Positions 1-9,879 of a DNA stretch of 64,000 nucleotides are shown here, one piece after another. Each line of letters begins with the position of its first letter. The first letter of the stretch is position 1. Origin of the DNA: Chytridium lagenaria (lineage: Eukaryota; Chytridiomycota; Chytridiomycetes; Chytridiales; Chytridiaceae); the NCBI GenBank assembly GCA_025449115.1, contig JAHLKC010000009.1, positions 248,001-312,000 of the forward strand, in the 5' to 3' direction. Position numbers and translations under genes: made by a program. The notes beneath the pieces were generated by a model that saw only the letters and a list, made by a program, of their open reading frames with translations, made no database searches and was not told where the DNA came from.

Positions 1-317
1 CTCACAAGCGATAACCCATCACACGGTTCCGAGCAGCTGGCACAGGGAACCCAGGGTGGAACGACCCTGCAAGGGCAGGAAGCGTCGGTCTCGTCACCTT
101 ACCAGAACCAGATAACGAACCAGGTGAGAAGCCGTCCGATACCTCCCAAACGCAGAATTCAACGGTGACACCGCCGCAAACACTGCCCATCCCCAGTCAA
201 AGGAGTGCCGACGATAAAAACACATTCGTCCCTTATTCGTCCCTTATTCATCTCCATCCACTCCCAAACGCATCCCCCCCACGTCCTTGCTCAACATCAA
301 ACAACCCCTTCCCACTC
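1..317. other. Left edge, unassigned
   Basis: A 62-codon minus-strand frame (2-190) could be a further exon of the Ser/Pro-rich gene to its right, because a donor-like GTAAGAG precedes it. I see no recognisable protein motif and no RNA gene. Confidence 0.3.
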
Positions 318-2394
318 TCACAGCAGAAGCAGGCGTCCCACTAATTCACCACACCACCCACCCCCTCTCTTACTCGCCGTCGTCCGTTTCTTGACAGGAC
401 TCTCATGTCCACCCGCCACATACCGATGCTTCTTGACAGGCGCAGAGGCAGCCCCACCACCTCTCAATTCCAAAACAGGTTCCGGCTGCATCTCAACAGG
501 CGTGGAAGCAGGTACTTGAAACGTCACATGCTGCGAATGATGCGGCGGATGTCCCAAAACAGACTGTGTGGGTGCCGTGAAATTGGCGTTTGGAAAAGCA
601 AAAGAAGCATTGGGTGCAACGTTCAAGCGAACGGGGGTGGGTTGTGCGGGTGCAAAGGAAGAGGCGGTGAGGAAGGAGGGGAAAGCGTGGGATTGGGAGG
701 TGGCGGTGAAAGATGGACCGGGTTTTGCGGGTGTCGCGAAAAGCCGTGATGATGCGTCGTTGGTTGAGGAAGACGTTGTGATGGAGGATGAGGAGGTATC
801 AAAGGAAGGTTGAAAGGAAGAAGCGGCACTACTTGAGATGCTTGGAGCAGAGGGAAGAGACGCCATGGAGGAGAACGGGCGCGTCGGAGTTGGTGGCATG
901 ACGTTAGACCCCCCCAGCTCAGAAGCACCAGCCGAGTTGGCATACCGCTGTTGATTCCAATCAGCAGTGTAAGAACCAAACTTTAGTCCTGCTGCCTTCT
1001 TGGACGGGGTCTCGGGTGTGGGTTGATTCATCAATGAAGGTGCCAGAAATTCCACATTGGCCGGCGCTGATGCAGGGTGGTCAATGGCTCCAGGATGAGC
1101 TGACGAGGACGCAGATCGGGGACGTGCCCCCCGCCCGCTGCACCCTTTTTCGAAAGCAGACCAGTGGAATGGAATGCAGCAGCAACGGGTTTCACAAGCT
1201 TGTTCATTTTCGGGGTAAAAAAAGAACTTTGTGGACCAACTGCAGAACTGTTTGGGGAGGGCATGGTGAAGACGTTGCCATTGTTCGCATTCTGCAACGT
1301 GGAAGGGTGGAAAGGTGATTCGCGAAGTGGTGTTGGTGGCGCTCGGGGAGTGGTCGAGCCCGTGGTCCCACTAAAAGGAGAGGATCCCTCAGAGCTGACG
1401 GGAGGGTCCACCGATACACGACGAGAAATGAGAAAGGGGGATTGAGGCGCAGCCATGGGGTTGTTGCAAGGTGGGCCACCAGACAGGAATAGATTTTCCA
1501 CATCAGCAGAGAGCGAGGCGGTGCTAGGCATTTCCATGTTCATGAATGAGCGACGTGGCGAAGGTGGTGGTGGTTGCGCTTGGTTTTTTCCAGAGACTGT
1601 GGTATGGAATGGACTTGGTGGAGAGCGGTTGAGGTTATTCACACTGTTGCCTTTTTTCGAAAAAGGTAGCGTGATGGCGGTGGACCCATCATGGCCATCC
1701 TCCCGCTGCTGCTGCTGCTGTCGTTGATATTGTTGCTGCTACTGTTGTTGTTGTTGTTGGTAGGTCCGCAGAGAATGTGAATTGAGGTGGAGGCATCCGT
1801 CTTCTGTCCTCTTCTTCCCGGGGAGACGAAAAGGGGTGGCTCATGTCGTTGGTGAGGTGGTAAAAGTGATGATGATGTGCGTTTGTTGTGGTAGGTAAGG
1901 GAGCAGGAGCAGAGGCAGGAAGATGGCAGTCGTCAGCGAGCATCATTCCATCACAAAGACGCCACTGTCGTCTGCCATCTGAGCGCAGAGAGCTGTTGAA
2001 CGCGTCATGCTTGCAGAGGATGATGTTGAAGATGATGTGGAGGAAGGCGGTGGCGATGAGGATGGACGGCGCTCTGTTCCTTCTCGTTGTCGCAGGTAGT
2101 TTTAAATAGGCAGATGGAGGAAATGTTCCCACGGTTGTTGTTGCTGTTGTTGCTGTGGTGATGGTTGTTGTGCCCCGACGAGTTGTTGGCGGACCGCAGG
2201 AAGGTGTGATGATGATGATCCTTTGAAAAGGAGGTTGTTGAAGAGGAAAAGGTGGGAGCAGATGCAGAAGAATGCGAGAGCGATGATGATGTTGATGATG
2301 ACGTTGGATGCTGCTGTTGTTGTTGTTGTTGTGGTTCCATGTGTTGCTGTTGCTGCTGCAGCCGCGGAGATGGAAGAGGAGGATGCCCTAGCAT
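318..2394 (-). CDS. Ser/Pro/Gln-rich low-complexity protein, function unknown
   Basis: No conserved domain is recognised. On the minus strand the frame opening at 2394 starts MLGHPPLPSPRL and runs into poly-Gln, poly-Ser, His and Asn tracts. Coding then continues in other frames: a Gln tract around 1690-1760, followed by GHDGSTAITLPFSKKG and a long Ser/Pro region (about 1640-1035) with many S/T-P sites such as TPRAPPTPLRESPF. Another frame (about 1055-320) carries NQPTPETPSKKAAGLKFGSY and a basic end, HESPVKKRTTASKR. The frame changes may be introns or single-base errors, and one TAG lies inside the Gln tract. The composition (clustered SP/TP sites, basic patches) would suit a phosphorylated nuclear regulator, but that is inference. 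The 3' end is uncertain: a GTAAGAG donor-like site follows VKKRTTA, so coding may continue towards position 1. Confidence 0.5.
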
Positions 2395-2410
2395 TGATGT
2401 TGCGTGTGCT

Positions 2411-2445
2411 GTATGTGTGTGTGTGTGTGTGGTGTGTGTATGTGT
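2411..2445. repeat. (TG)n microsatellite
   Basis: An interrupted TG dinucleotide run lies just upstream of the first codon of the minus-strand Ser/Pro/Gln-rich gene, in its presumed promoter or 5' leader. Confidence 0.85.
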
Positions 2446-3804
2446 TGATGGGATGAATGGAATGGGATGTGATGTGACGGTGTTGTGTGTGTGTGATGGC
2501 AGTATTATATAGTGAGATAGGTGGTGGTAAAGTAGGGCTGATGCTGCTGGTGATGGAATGGATGGATGGATTGTATGTGTTTTAGTAAATACTGAATAAT
2601 AATATTTAATATTATTAGAATATTAATAATTAGTATGGACATGAATAATTCAAGAATGAAATGCTTTGCTTTTTCAAGGAAAAGAAAAAAAAGAATTCAA
2701 ATTCATGTTGTCCGAAATGTTGTTGTTGTTGACCCCTCGGACACAGACAAAGAGGAATGCAAGAATAATTAATGTAAAAATAATATTAGATAGATGGTTG
2801 GTATTATATAAATAGTCATCATAGATATAGAGATACATAATCATCATAGATAGATAGACACATACATACATACATATATAGATACATACATTGGGATAGA
2901 GAGAGAGAGAGAAGAGATGGGCCCTTGCAACAACAAGGCAATGTTCTTTTAGACACACCATGTAATGCATACCATGTTATAACACCCATGATTCCTTTTT
3001 TGTTTTGGTTGCATGTATTATTAATAATATACTTTGAGGATATCAAACAACCACTGATCACACACACACATACATACTCTATGATATAGGTATTGATATC
3101 TATAGGGTATGAAATAGAGATAGATATATAGGTATGCATGAATGTCATCCATCCATCATTAAAAGTAAATGTAAGTAATAAAGTCATCATCACCTCTAAC
3201 ATGGTCTACATATAATATAATATAAATATTAACACATATCTATACAAGCACATACAATTAAAGAATAGCCGATCGTTCTTCTTTCAACTCAAAACTTGCA
3301 TGAACCCCAATTCTTGTTGAATATAATATATATATTAAGAATTGTCATTTCTTTTTTCTAAATAATAATATTACAATTGAAACACTCTTGGCCAATCACC
3401 ATCATCACTTATTAAACATGAGATAAAATAAAATAAATAAATATATTTACTAAAAATATTATATTAAAAAGGAAAAAGGGGTGAGCCCTCAACCCAACAA
3501 CAACCCAAACCGTTGTTCCCCAAAGAAAATATAATTAATAAAATAATAATAATAATAAAGAAAAAAGTAAAAAAAGAAAGAGAGTCATTACATTTAAAAT
3601 AACCATCACACGATAGATAAATAATAAATTACTTTGGCCGTGAGTTATTATTACTTAATAGCTGGACTCTTCACTCATTTATTGGTATTTACTCTGACTG
3701 ATAAAAACGGTAAATCAGCATCAGCTACCTACCTACCTACCTACTGCTGCTACTACTACTTCTAGAAAACAACCCACACCTAAACACATCTACACGCAGT
3801 TACA
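2446..3804. other. AT-rich intergenic spacer with simple repeats
   Basis: This is the divergent spacer between the Ser/Pro/Gln-rich gene (-) and GLDC (+). It holds GATA/CATA-type tetranucleotide runs (about 2815-2890), a GA run (about 2897-2914), a CA run (about 3060-3075), AATA-rich stretches (about 3420-3570) and a TACC run (about 3727-3744) close to the GLDC start. Short frames here are low-complexity and unsupported. Confidence 0.7.
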
Positions 3805-6800
3805 ATGCCATTGTTGAGGGCTGCTGCCACCACCACCATGATGGCATCAAGGTCCGCGTTCTCGCTCAAGAGAACCACCCTTCGATCCGTATCCTCTTTT
3901 ACCACAAACTCTTGTCTCTACTCTGCATCCCGCATGCAACACTCCCTCACCACCGCGTCCACAACCATTCGATCTCCATCATCCTTTTCCACCACTTTTC
4001 ATTCATCCTCCCTCCGTCTCCTTCAATCCCGTGCATCCTTCGCTACAACCACCTCATCATCATCATCACCACTATCATCATCACCATCTTCTCCTCTGGA
4101 TCAAGTCGATGCCTTTTCTCACAGGCACATTGGTCCTTCCGATGCCGACATTCAAGCCATGTGTGATTCCCTCAACGTCAAGGACCTCGATCACCTCACC
4201 TCTCTTGCTCTCCCGGCTTCCATCAAGATCAAGAACCCCACAAGGCTGGGAAAACCCCTCTCGGAAAATGAAACTCTTTCCAGGCTCAAGTTTATCGCCC
4301 AGCAGAATCAAATCTTTAAAAGTTATATTGGAATGGGTTATGCCTCGGCGATCACTCCTCCCGTCATTCTCAGAAATATCATGGAGAATCCCGCTTGGTA
4401 CACTCAGGTAAATATTACTATGTGTGTACTATGAGCGTGCTACGAGTGTACTACGAGCGTACTACGAGCGTAGCGAGTAATTGAGTTTAACGAGCGTAGC
4501 GAGTAATTGGGTACTACGAGCGTAGCGAGTAATTTAATTCTACGAGCGTAGCGAGTATTAGTGAGTGAGTGAGGGTGTGAGGGTGGGTTATATTAGCGAG
4601 CGCAGCGAGCATTGGAAATTAGCCGAGCGTAGCGAGCAGTAGTGATTAACCGAGCGTAGCGAGCAGTAAATGTTAGCGAGCTACGCTCGCAATAGAGATT
4701 AACCGAGCTACGCTCGCACTATAATCACTGCTTCATTACTAGATGACTAATGACTACTTCCTTATTTCAAATTACATGTTTCTACTAGTACACTCCATAC
4801 CAACCCGAGATTTCTCAAGGTCGTTTAGAGTCTTTGATCAACTTTCAGACCATGGTCGAGGACCTGACAGGTCTCCCCATTGCCAATGCCTCCCTTTTGG
4901 ACGAGGGTACCGCCGCTGCAGAGGCCATGCTCATCTGCTTTTCTGCCTACAACAGGAAAAAGGATGTCTTTTTCGTTGACGAAAAGGTCTTTCCGCAAAC
5001 CATTGAGTGCATCAAGACCCGTGCTCAAGGGTTTGGCATCAAGGTGGTTGTGGGGAAATACGAAGAGTTTGATTTCAAGACGGGTGGCATTGATGGAAGG
5101 TTATGGTGTGCTCGTTCAGGTAATTTTGTTTTATTTTTTTATTTTTTTATTTATTTATACTTTTTTTTAAAAACTTTATTCTCACATTTTCATCAAAAAA
5201 ACTAGTACCCCAACCAGGAGGGCACCATTCTCAGCTACGAAGCGTTCGCCTCCAAAGCCCACACCCATGGCGCCATGGTGACCGTCGCACCGACCTCCTC
5301 GCCTGCACCCTCCTCAAGCCCCCCGGAGAATGGGGTGCCGACATTGCCTTTGGCAATTCCCAACGTTTCGGTGTCCCCCTTGGATACGGTGGTCCCCACG
5401 CGGCCTTTTTCGCTGTCAAGGATGAACATAAACGTAGGATGCCTGGTCGTTTGATTGGTGTTTCCAAGGACGCGGAGGGGAAGATGGCTTATCGACTTGC
5501 GTTGCAGACGAGGGAACAGCATATAGGAGAGAGAAGGCGACGAGTAATATTTGTACCGCCAGGCGCTTCTTGCTAATATGGCGCCATGTATGCCGTTTAT
5601 CATGGGCCTGCCGTGAGTATATTTATTCTCATTTGACCTTTTCTTTGACTTCCTTTTCATTTTGATGGTATACTCATCATCCATATTATCAGGGCTTGAA
5701 AGCCATTGCTCAACGCGTCCACACCCTCGCCCTCACCTTTGCCGAAGGTGTCAAGAGCCTCGCCATCAATCGTCAACCCCTCCTTTTTTGACACTGTCCT
5801 CGTGAAAATCACTACCGGCTCCACCGCCTCCCACATCCACGAAGCCGCCGCCGAGACAAGATCAACCTCCGTCATATTGACGCTCAACCATCAGCGTCAC
5901 CCTCGATGAAACCGTCACCCGCGAAGACCTCCGCACCCTCCTTCAAGTCTTTGCCCGTCATCCTTTGAAAACCAGTACCAGATGGCCATTGAATCCCCGT
6001 CTCCCATCCTCTTGCTGATGTTGACCAACTCGCCGCCGTTGCTGCTAAAACCTCGGTTGTCCCTGAACCCTGATGAGGACCAGCGCGTTTTTGACGCACC
6101 CTGTGTTTAATTCGTATCATTCTGAAACGGAGATGTTGAGGTATATTTTTGCTTTGCAGAAGAAGGATTTGTCGTTGGCCGATGCGATGATTCCGTTGGG
6201 GAAGTTGTACCATGAAGTTGAATGCTACCACTGAGATGATCCCGGTCACGTGGCCAGAGTTTGGCGGCATACATCCGTTTGTGCCGCTTGAACAGGCAAA
6301 GGGATACACTACACTGCTCAAGGTATCTATTTTAATTCATGCTTTACCGTTCCTTTTAAATATAAGATTTCGCTTTGTTTCCTTTTCTCTCTACATCAAA
6401 AAGGATTACCTTTTATAAAAATCGTTTTCTAAATACTTTCTGTTCTTTTTTGTAGGAACTCGAATATGCTCTCTCCGAGGCCACCGGCTTTGAAAGCATC
6501 TCCCTCCAACCCAACTCTGGGGCTCAAGGTGAATACACTGGTCTCCGCACCATCTCCTCCTACTCCACTCGATCGGTCAAGCCAACGCAACGTCTGCCTC
6601 ATCCCGTTTCCGCTCACGGCACCAACCCCGCCTCCGCCCCATGTGCGGCATGAAGGTGGTGACTGTGAAATGCCACGACGACGGTAACTCGACCTCGCAG
6701 ACCTTGCCGCCAAGCCGAACAATACAAGGACGTTCTCGCGGCCACCATGATCACGTACCCGTCGACGTATGGGGGTGTTTGAGGAAGGCATTATTGAGGC

Positions 6801-7968
6801 GTGTGATATTATTCATCGACATGGTGGACAGTGTATATGGATGGAGCGAATTTTGAATGCGCAGATGGGTTGTGTAAACCGGCGGAGATTGGAGCGGATG
6901 TGTGTCATTTGAATTTGCATAAGACGTTTTGTATCCCGCATGGGGGGGGGGGCCGGGGATGGGACCTATTGGGGTGAAGGGACATTTGGCACCGTTTTTG
7001 CCGAGTCATCCTGTTGTGCCTATGGGTGGGGAGAAGAGTATTGGATCGGTGTCGGCGGCGCCTTGGGGGAGTGCGAGTATTTTACCCATTTCTTGGGCTT
7101 ATTTGAAGCTTATGGGTGTGTATCCTTTGTGGACTTTATAGTTCTTTTTTTTATTGTCTTTTTGAAAGTTGCTTTTTTATTGTCCTTTTATGACTTTTTT
7201 TTGTTTTTTTTTTTTTTTTGTTGTTTTATGGGTTTTTTTTTCGTTATGTTTTTGTTTTTGTATTTTGTTGTTTGTTTTTTTTTTTGGGTGGGAAAAGAAG
7301 GATTGCTAATGGAATGCGTGTCTAGGTGACGATGGATTGAGAAAGGCGACAGAGGTTGCGTTGTTAAACGCAAACTACATGAAGAAGCGTCTTGAAGGAC
7401 ATTATGAGATTTTGTTTACCAACAAGAATGGGATGTGTGCGCATGAATTTATCTTGGACACTCGACCGTTCAGCGCGTCCGCCAACGTTGAGGCTATTGA
7501 TATCGCCAAGAGACTTCACGTATGTAGTTGTTGTTCACATTTCCCAACCGTCCCCTGTTCTAACCCTCTCCCTTTTTTCTTTTCCCAAAAAAAACAGGAC
7601 TACGGCTTCCACAGCCCCACCATGTCCTTCCCCGTCCCCAACACCTCATGATTGAGCCGACCGAATCCGAATCCAAAGAAGAGCTCGACCGCTTCTGCGA
7701 CGCCATGATATCGATTCGTCGTGAGATTCGTGATATTGAGGATGGCAAGCAACCCCGGGAAGGGAATGTCTTGAAACGTGCACCGCATCCTGTTGATGTG
7801 TTGGTGGCGGATGAATGGGGTCGACCTTATAGTAGGGAGGTGGCGGCTTATCCTATGAAGGAGTTGAGGAAACGAAAGTTTTGGCCGACGGTTGCGAGGG
7901 TGGATGATACTTGGGGGGATCGGAATTTGGTGTGCTCGTGTCCGCCTATTGAGGATTATGAGGTGTGA
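3805..7968 (+). CDS. GCV2: Glycine dehydrogenase (decarboxylating), P-protein of the mitochondrial glycine cleavage system
   Basis: The P-protein decarboxylates glycine with PLP and passes the aminomethyl group to lipoyl H-protein in the mitochondrial matrix. The N-terminus ([19 protein letters not shown]) is Ser/Thr/Arg-rich, as expected for a presequence. The conserved core starts at [20 protein letters not shown]. Exon 1 ends NPAWYTQ at 4407 and exon 2 resumes [20 protein letters not shown] at 4789, exactly as in the family. Later blocks are YPNQEG, PHAAFF and the PLP-lysine segment [15 protein letters not shown] (about 6910-6950), followed by [14 protein letters not shown]. The C-terminus is [20 protein letters not shown]. 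Introns include 4408-4788 (unusually long and repetitive), about 5115-5205, and a poly-T-rich one ending near 7325. Frame changes occur repeatedly between 5280 and 7660, including at a 10-G run near 6943; both flanks stay conserved, so sequencing indels are likelier than decay. Confidence 0.95.
4430..4725 (+). repeat. Interspersed GAGCGTAGCGAG repeat inside GLDC intron 1
   Basis: About seven direct copies of a CGAGCGTAGCGAG core (one reads CGAGCGCAGCGAG) lie near 4465, 4490, 4515, 4542, 4598, 4624 and 4651. Each is followed by a short AT-rich spacer such as TAATT or CAGTA. Two copies containing the reverse complement CTACGCTCGC follow near 4680 and 4705. Direct and inverted copies could pair into hairpins in the pre-mRNA. 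At 381 nt the intron is several times longer than most in the window. Confidence 0.9.
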
Positions 7969-8628
7969 AGAGGGGTGGGGTGTTTGAGATTGGGTTGTGT
8001 GTGTTTTGTTTTTTTTTTTCTTCTTTTATGGTTTTTTTTTTTTGTGAAGGGGTGGTTTGTTTGTGTTTTTTTTTTTTGAACCTTTCGCCATCCCGCTTCA
8101 ACTCCTTTTTTTTTTTAGAGGACATGTTTTCTTTTGCTTTTGGGTTCACGTGTTTTTCCTTTTTTTCACCTCGTATTGGAAATGATGTGTTTTTTTTAAC
8201 ACGTCATAACTCTCCCTTCTTTTCTCATGACGAAATTGTTTAGTGAGGATTCCTTTTTTTCTTGTTTCTGTGATCTCTCTTGACTTGTGTGTTTTTTTTT
8301 GTTAACGGATGTTTGTGTTTTTTGTTTGTTTTTTTTTTTACGAATAGAAGAGAGCGTCAAAAGGTTCGGTTTTTTCGTTTTGGTTGAAGTGCGCTTCTGT
8401 AAGGGCTTCACTTTTTTGGGGGTGTCTGTGCTTGTTGTGGTTCTTCTATTGGTTTGGTGGGATGTTAAAGATATTTTTTATTAAATGGATTGAGGTATTG
8501 TCAAAAGTGGAATATGATGCGTGATCTGAGTAGTTGCGGGGGAAGGTGTTTTGAGAAACAATGACCGAAAAACAAAAGGATATAAAAAAAAAAAATATAA
8601 AAAAAACCAAATCACTTGAATCATCCAT
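7969..8628. other. T-rich intergenic region between convergent genes
   Basis: This is the 3' region of GLDC (+) and the C11orf65-like gene (-). The plus strand has many poly-T runs of 8-13 nt (about 8008-8340) and then an A-rich stretch (about 8583-8607), which would suit polyadenylation and termination of the minus-strand gene. No gene is supported. Confidence 0.6.
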
Positions 8629-9749
8629 TCACTGAATCTGAAAATCATGCAAGTCCTCGTACTTCAATGAATTCGTCCACTCAAACAAAGTCCCAAAATC
8701 ATCATCCATTTCCACCATATTCTTGGAAACACGCGTAGGGTCGGGTTTTCTGTATGGGAGGGGTATTAGGAAAGACATGAGAATGCATTTGGAAACCTTT
8801 TTGGGAGACGACGTCGACGGTCGATGGAGGGTGGTGGTTTTTGGAATTTTTCGATATCGAAAAAGACGGATTCGCTTGAAAAAGCTGTGTTTTGGGTGGC
8901 GTCAGTGTGTTGATATGTTGAAGGGGGGGTTTATAACGTACCGTTGAACGAAAGGTCTCGCCATCCATTGTTCCGGCCACCCAAATGCGCAGGTCGATAA
9001 TCCAAATCGTTGACATACTTTTATAACCGTCAGTCAAAAAAAAAAAAGTCCCCCCGTACCTTGACATATTCCATACGATTCGTGACTTCGTAAGGGTTTG
9101 TGACGGTGGATGAGAGACGGCTGTCTTCCACTAGATTCAACTCTGTGTAGAGTCGAGCACCCATCACTCTACATGCGTCAAAGGCTGCCTGGTTATGTTG
9201 GTTATTTTGGGGCGGGGAAGGGGTGCTGTGTACCATTGACCCGGGTTTGATGATGCGGAGACCGCTAAAGTAGTGTACATTGTTTCCTTTGGTGAAGATT
9301 TTGTATTGGATCTTGGGGGGCCATGATGTTCCAGCGAATCTAAATGATGCCGCTGTCAAAGCAACGCCAGACGATGCAGACGAAAAAAACCAAACAACAA
9401 AATGAAGAAAAGCGGGGGGGGCTTTAAAACAATAAACCTTATATCCTACCTGAACCTCACTCTCACTTGAACGGTGGGATCCTTTAACAACTCTGCCTCT
9501 TTGGGTGCAAGTTTTCGTAGAATCTCAAACGTCAATGACCGTTCCTGACAAACCAGCCATCAACAAACAAACCAACAAAGAAAAATGCCGTTTCCCGCAA
9601 CGTCCATCACAACTCACCGCCTTATACAACGCATCCTTCAACGCTTTGAAAGTCAACCTCCGACTATAACTCCTCCAAGCCCTCGCAATAACACAAGCCG
9701 CACAATGGATTTTATCCGCCTGTTCCCTCTGAAACACCCTCGCCATCAC
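8629..9749 (-). CDS. C11orf65/MFI-like protein with IQ-type motif
   Basis: The protein resembles animal C11orf65 (also called MFI, described as a mitochondrial-fission interactor). The start is MMARVFQREQADKIHCAACV, leading into an IQ-like helix VIARAWRSYSRRLTFKALKD. After an intron comes FEILRKLAPKEAELLKDP and VQVRVRFR, then SWPPKIQYKIFTKGN. This block corresponds to the family's NPKEAELLDAAAG..VRFRLGG..FPP.IYYKIFTH stretch. The C-terminal exon ends LFEWTNSLKYEDLHDFQIQ and stop, matching the family's WTNTLNFDEY end. Several short introns are needed. The gene lies head-to-tail downstream of the CCDC81-like gene, with about 130 nt between them. The role in this organism is unknown. Confidence 0.75.
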
Positions 9750-9879
9750 AACAGCATCGTTAATGCAATTAAAATTATATTATTCTTTTTTTTATGCACT
9801 ACAATAAAACAGTGTGGGGGGGGTATATCGTTATTCTTTAAAAAAAAAAGCTGAGTGTGTGTGTGTGGGTGTTGCGAGA

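Noticed and set aside
2252..2512. Cys-rich frame (long poly-Cys) on the plus strand
   Set aside because: It is the antisense reading of the CAG/CAA glutamine tracts of the minus-strand gene plus the TG microsatellite.
4430..4725. Regularly spaced repeats resembling a CRISPR array
   Set aside because: The repeats are 12-14 nt with 10-15 nt low-complexity spacers, lie inside a eukaryotic intron, include inverted copies, and have no cas genes nearby.
3805..7968. GLDC as a pseudogene because of its many frame breaks
   Set aside because: Catalytic-site sequence, splice sites and both termini are conserved, and the same error type affects many essential genes in the window.
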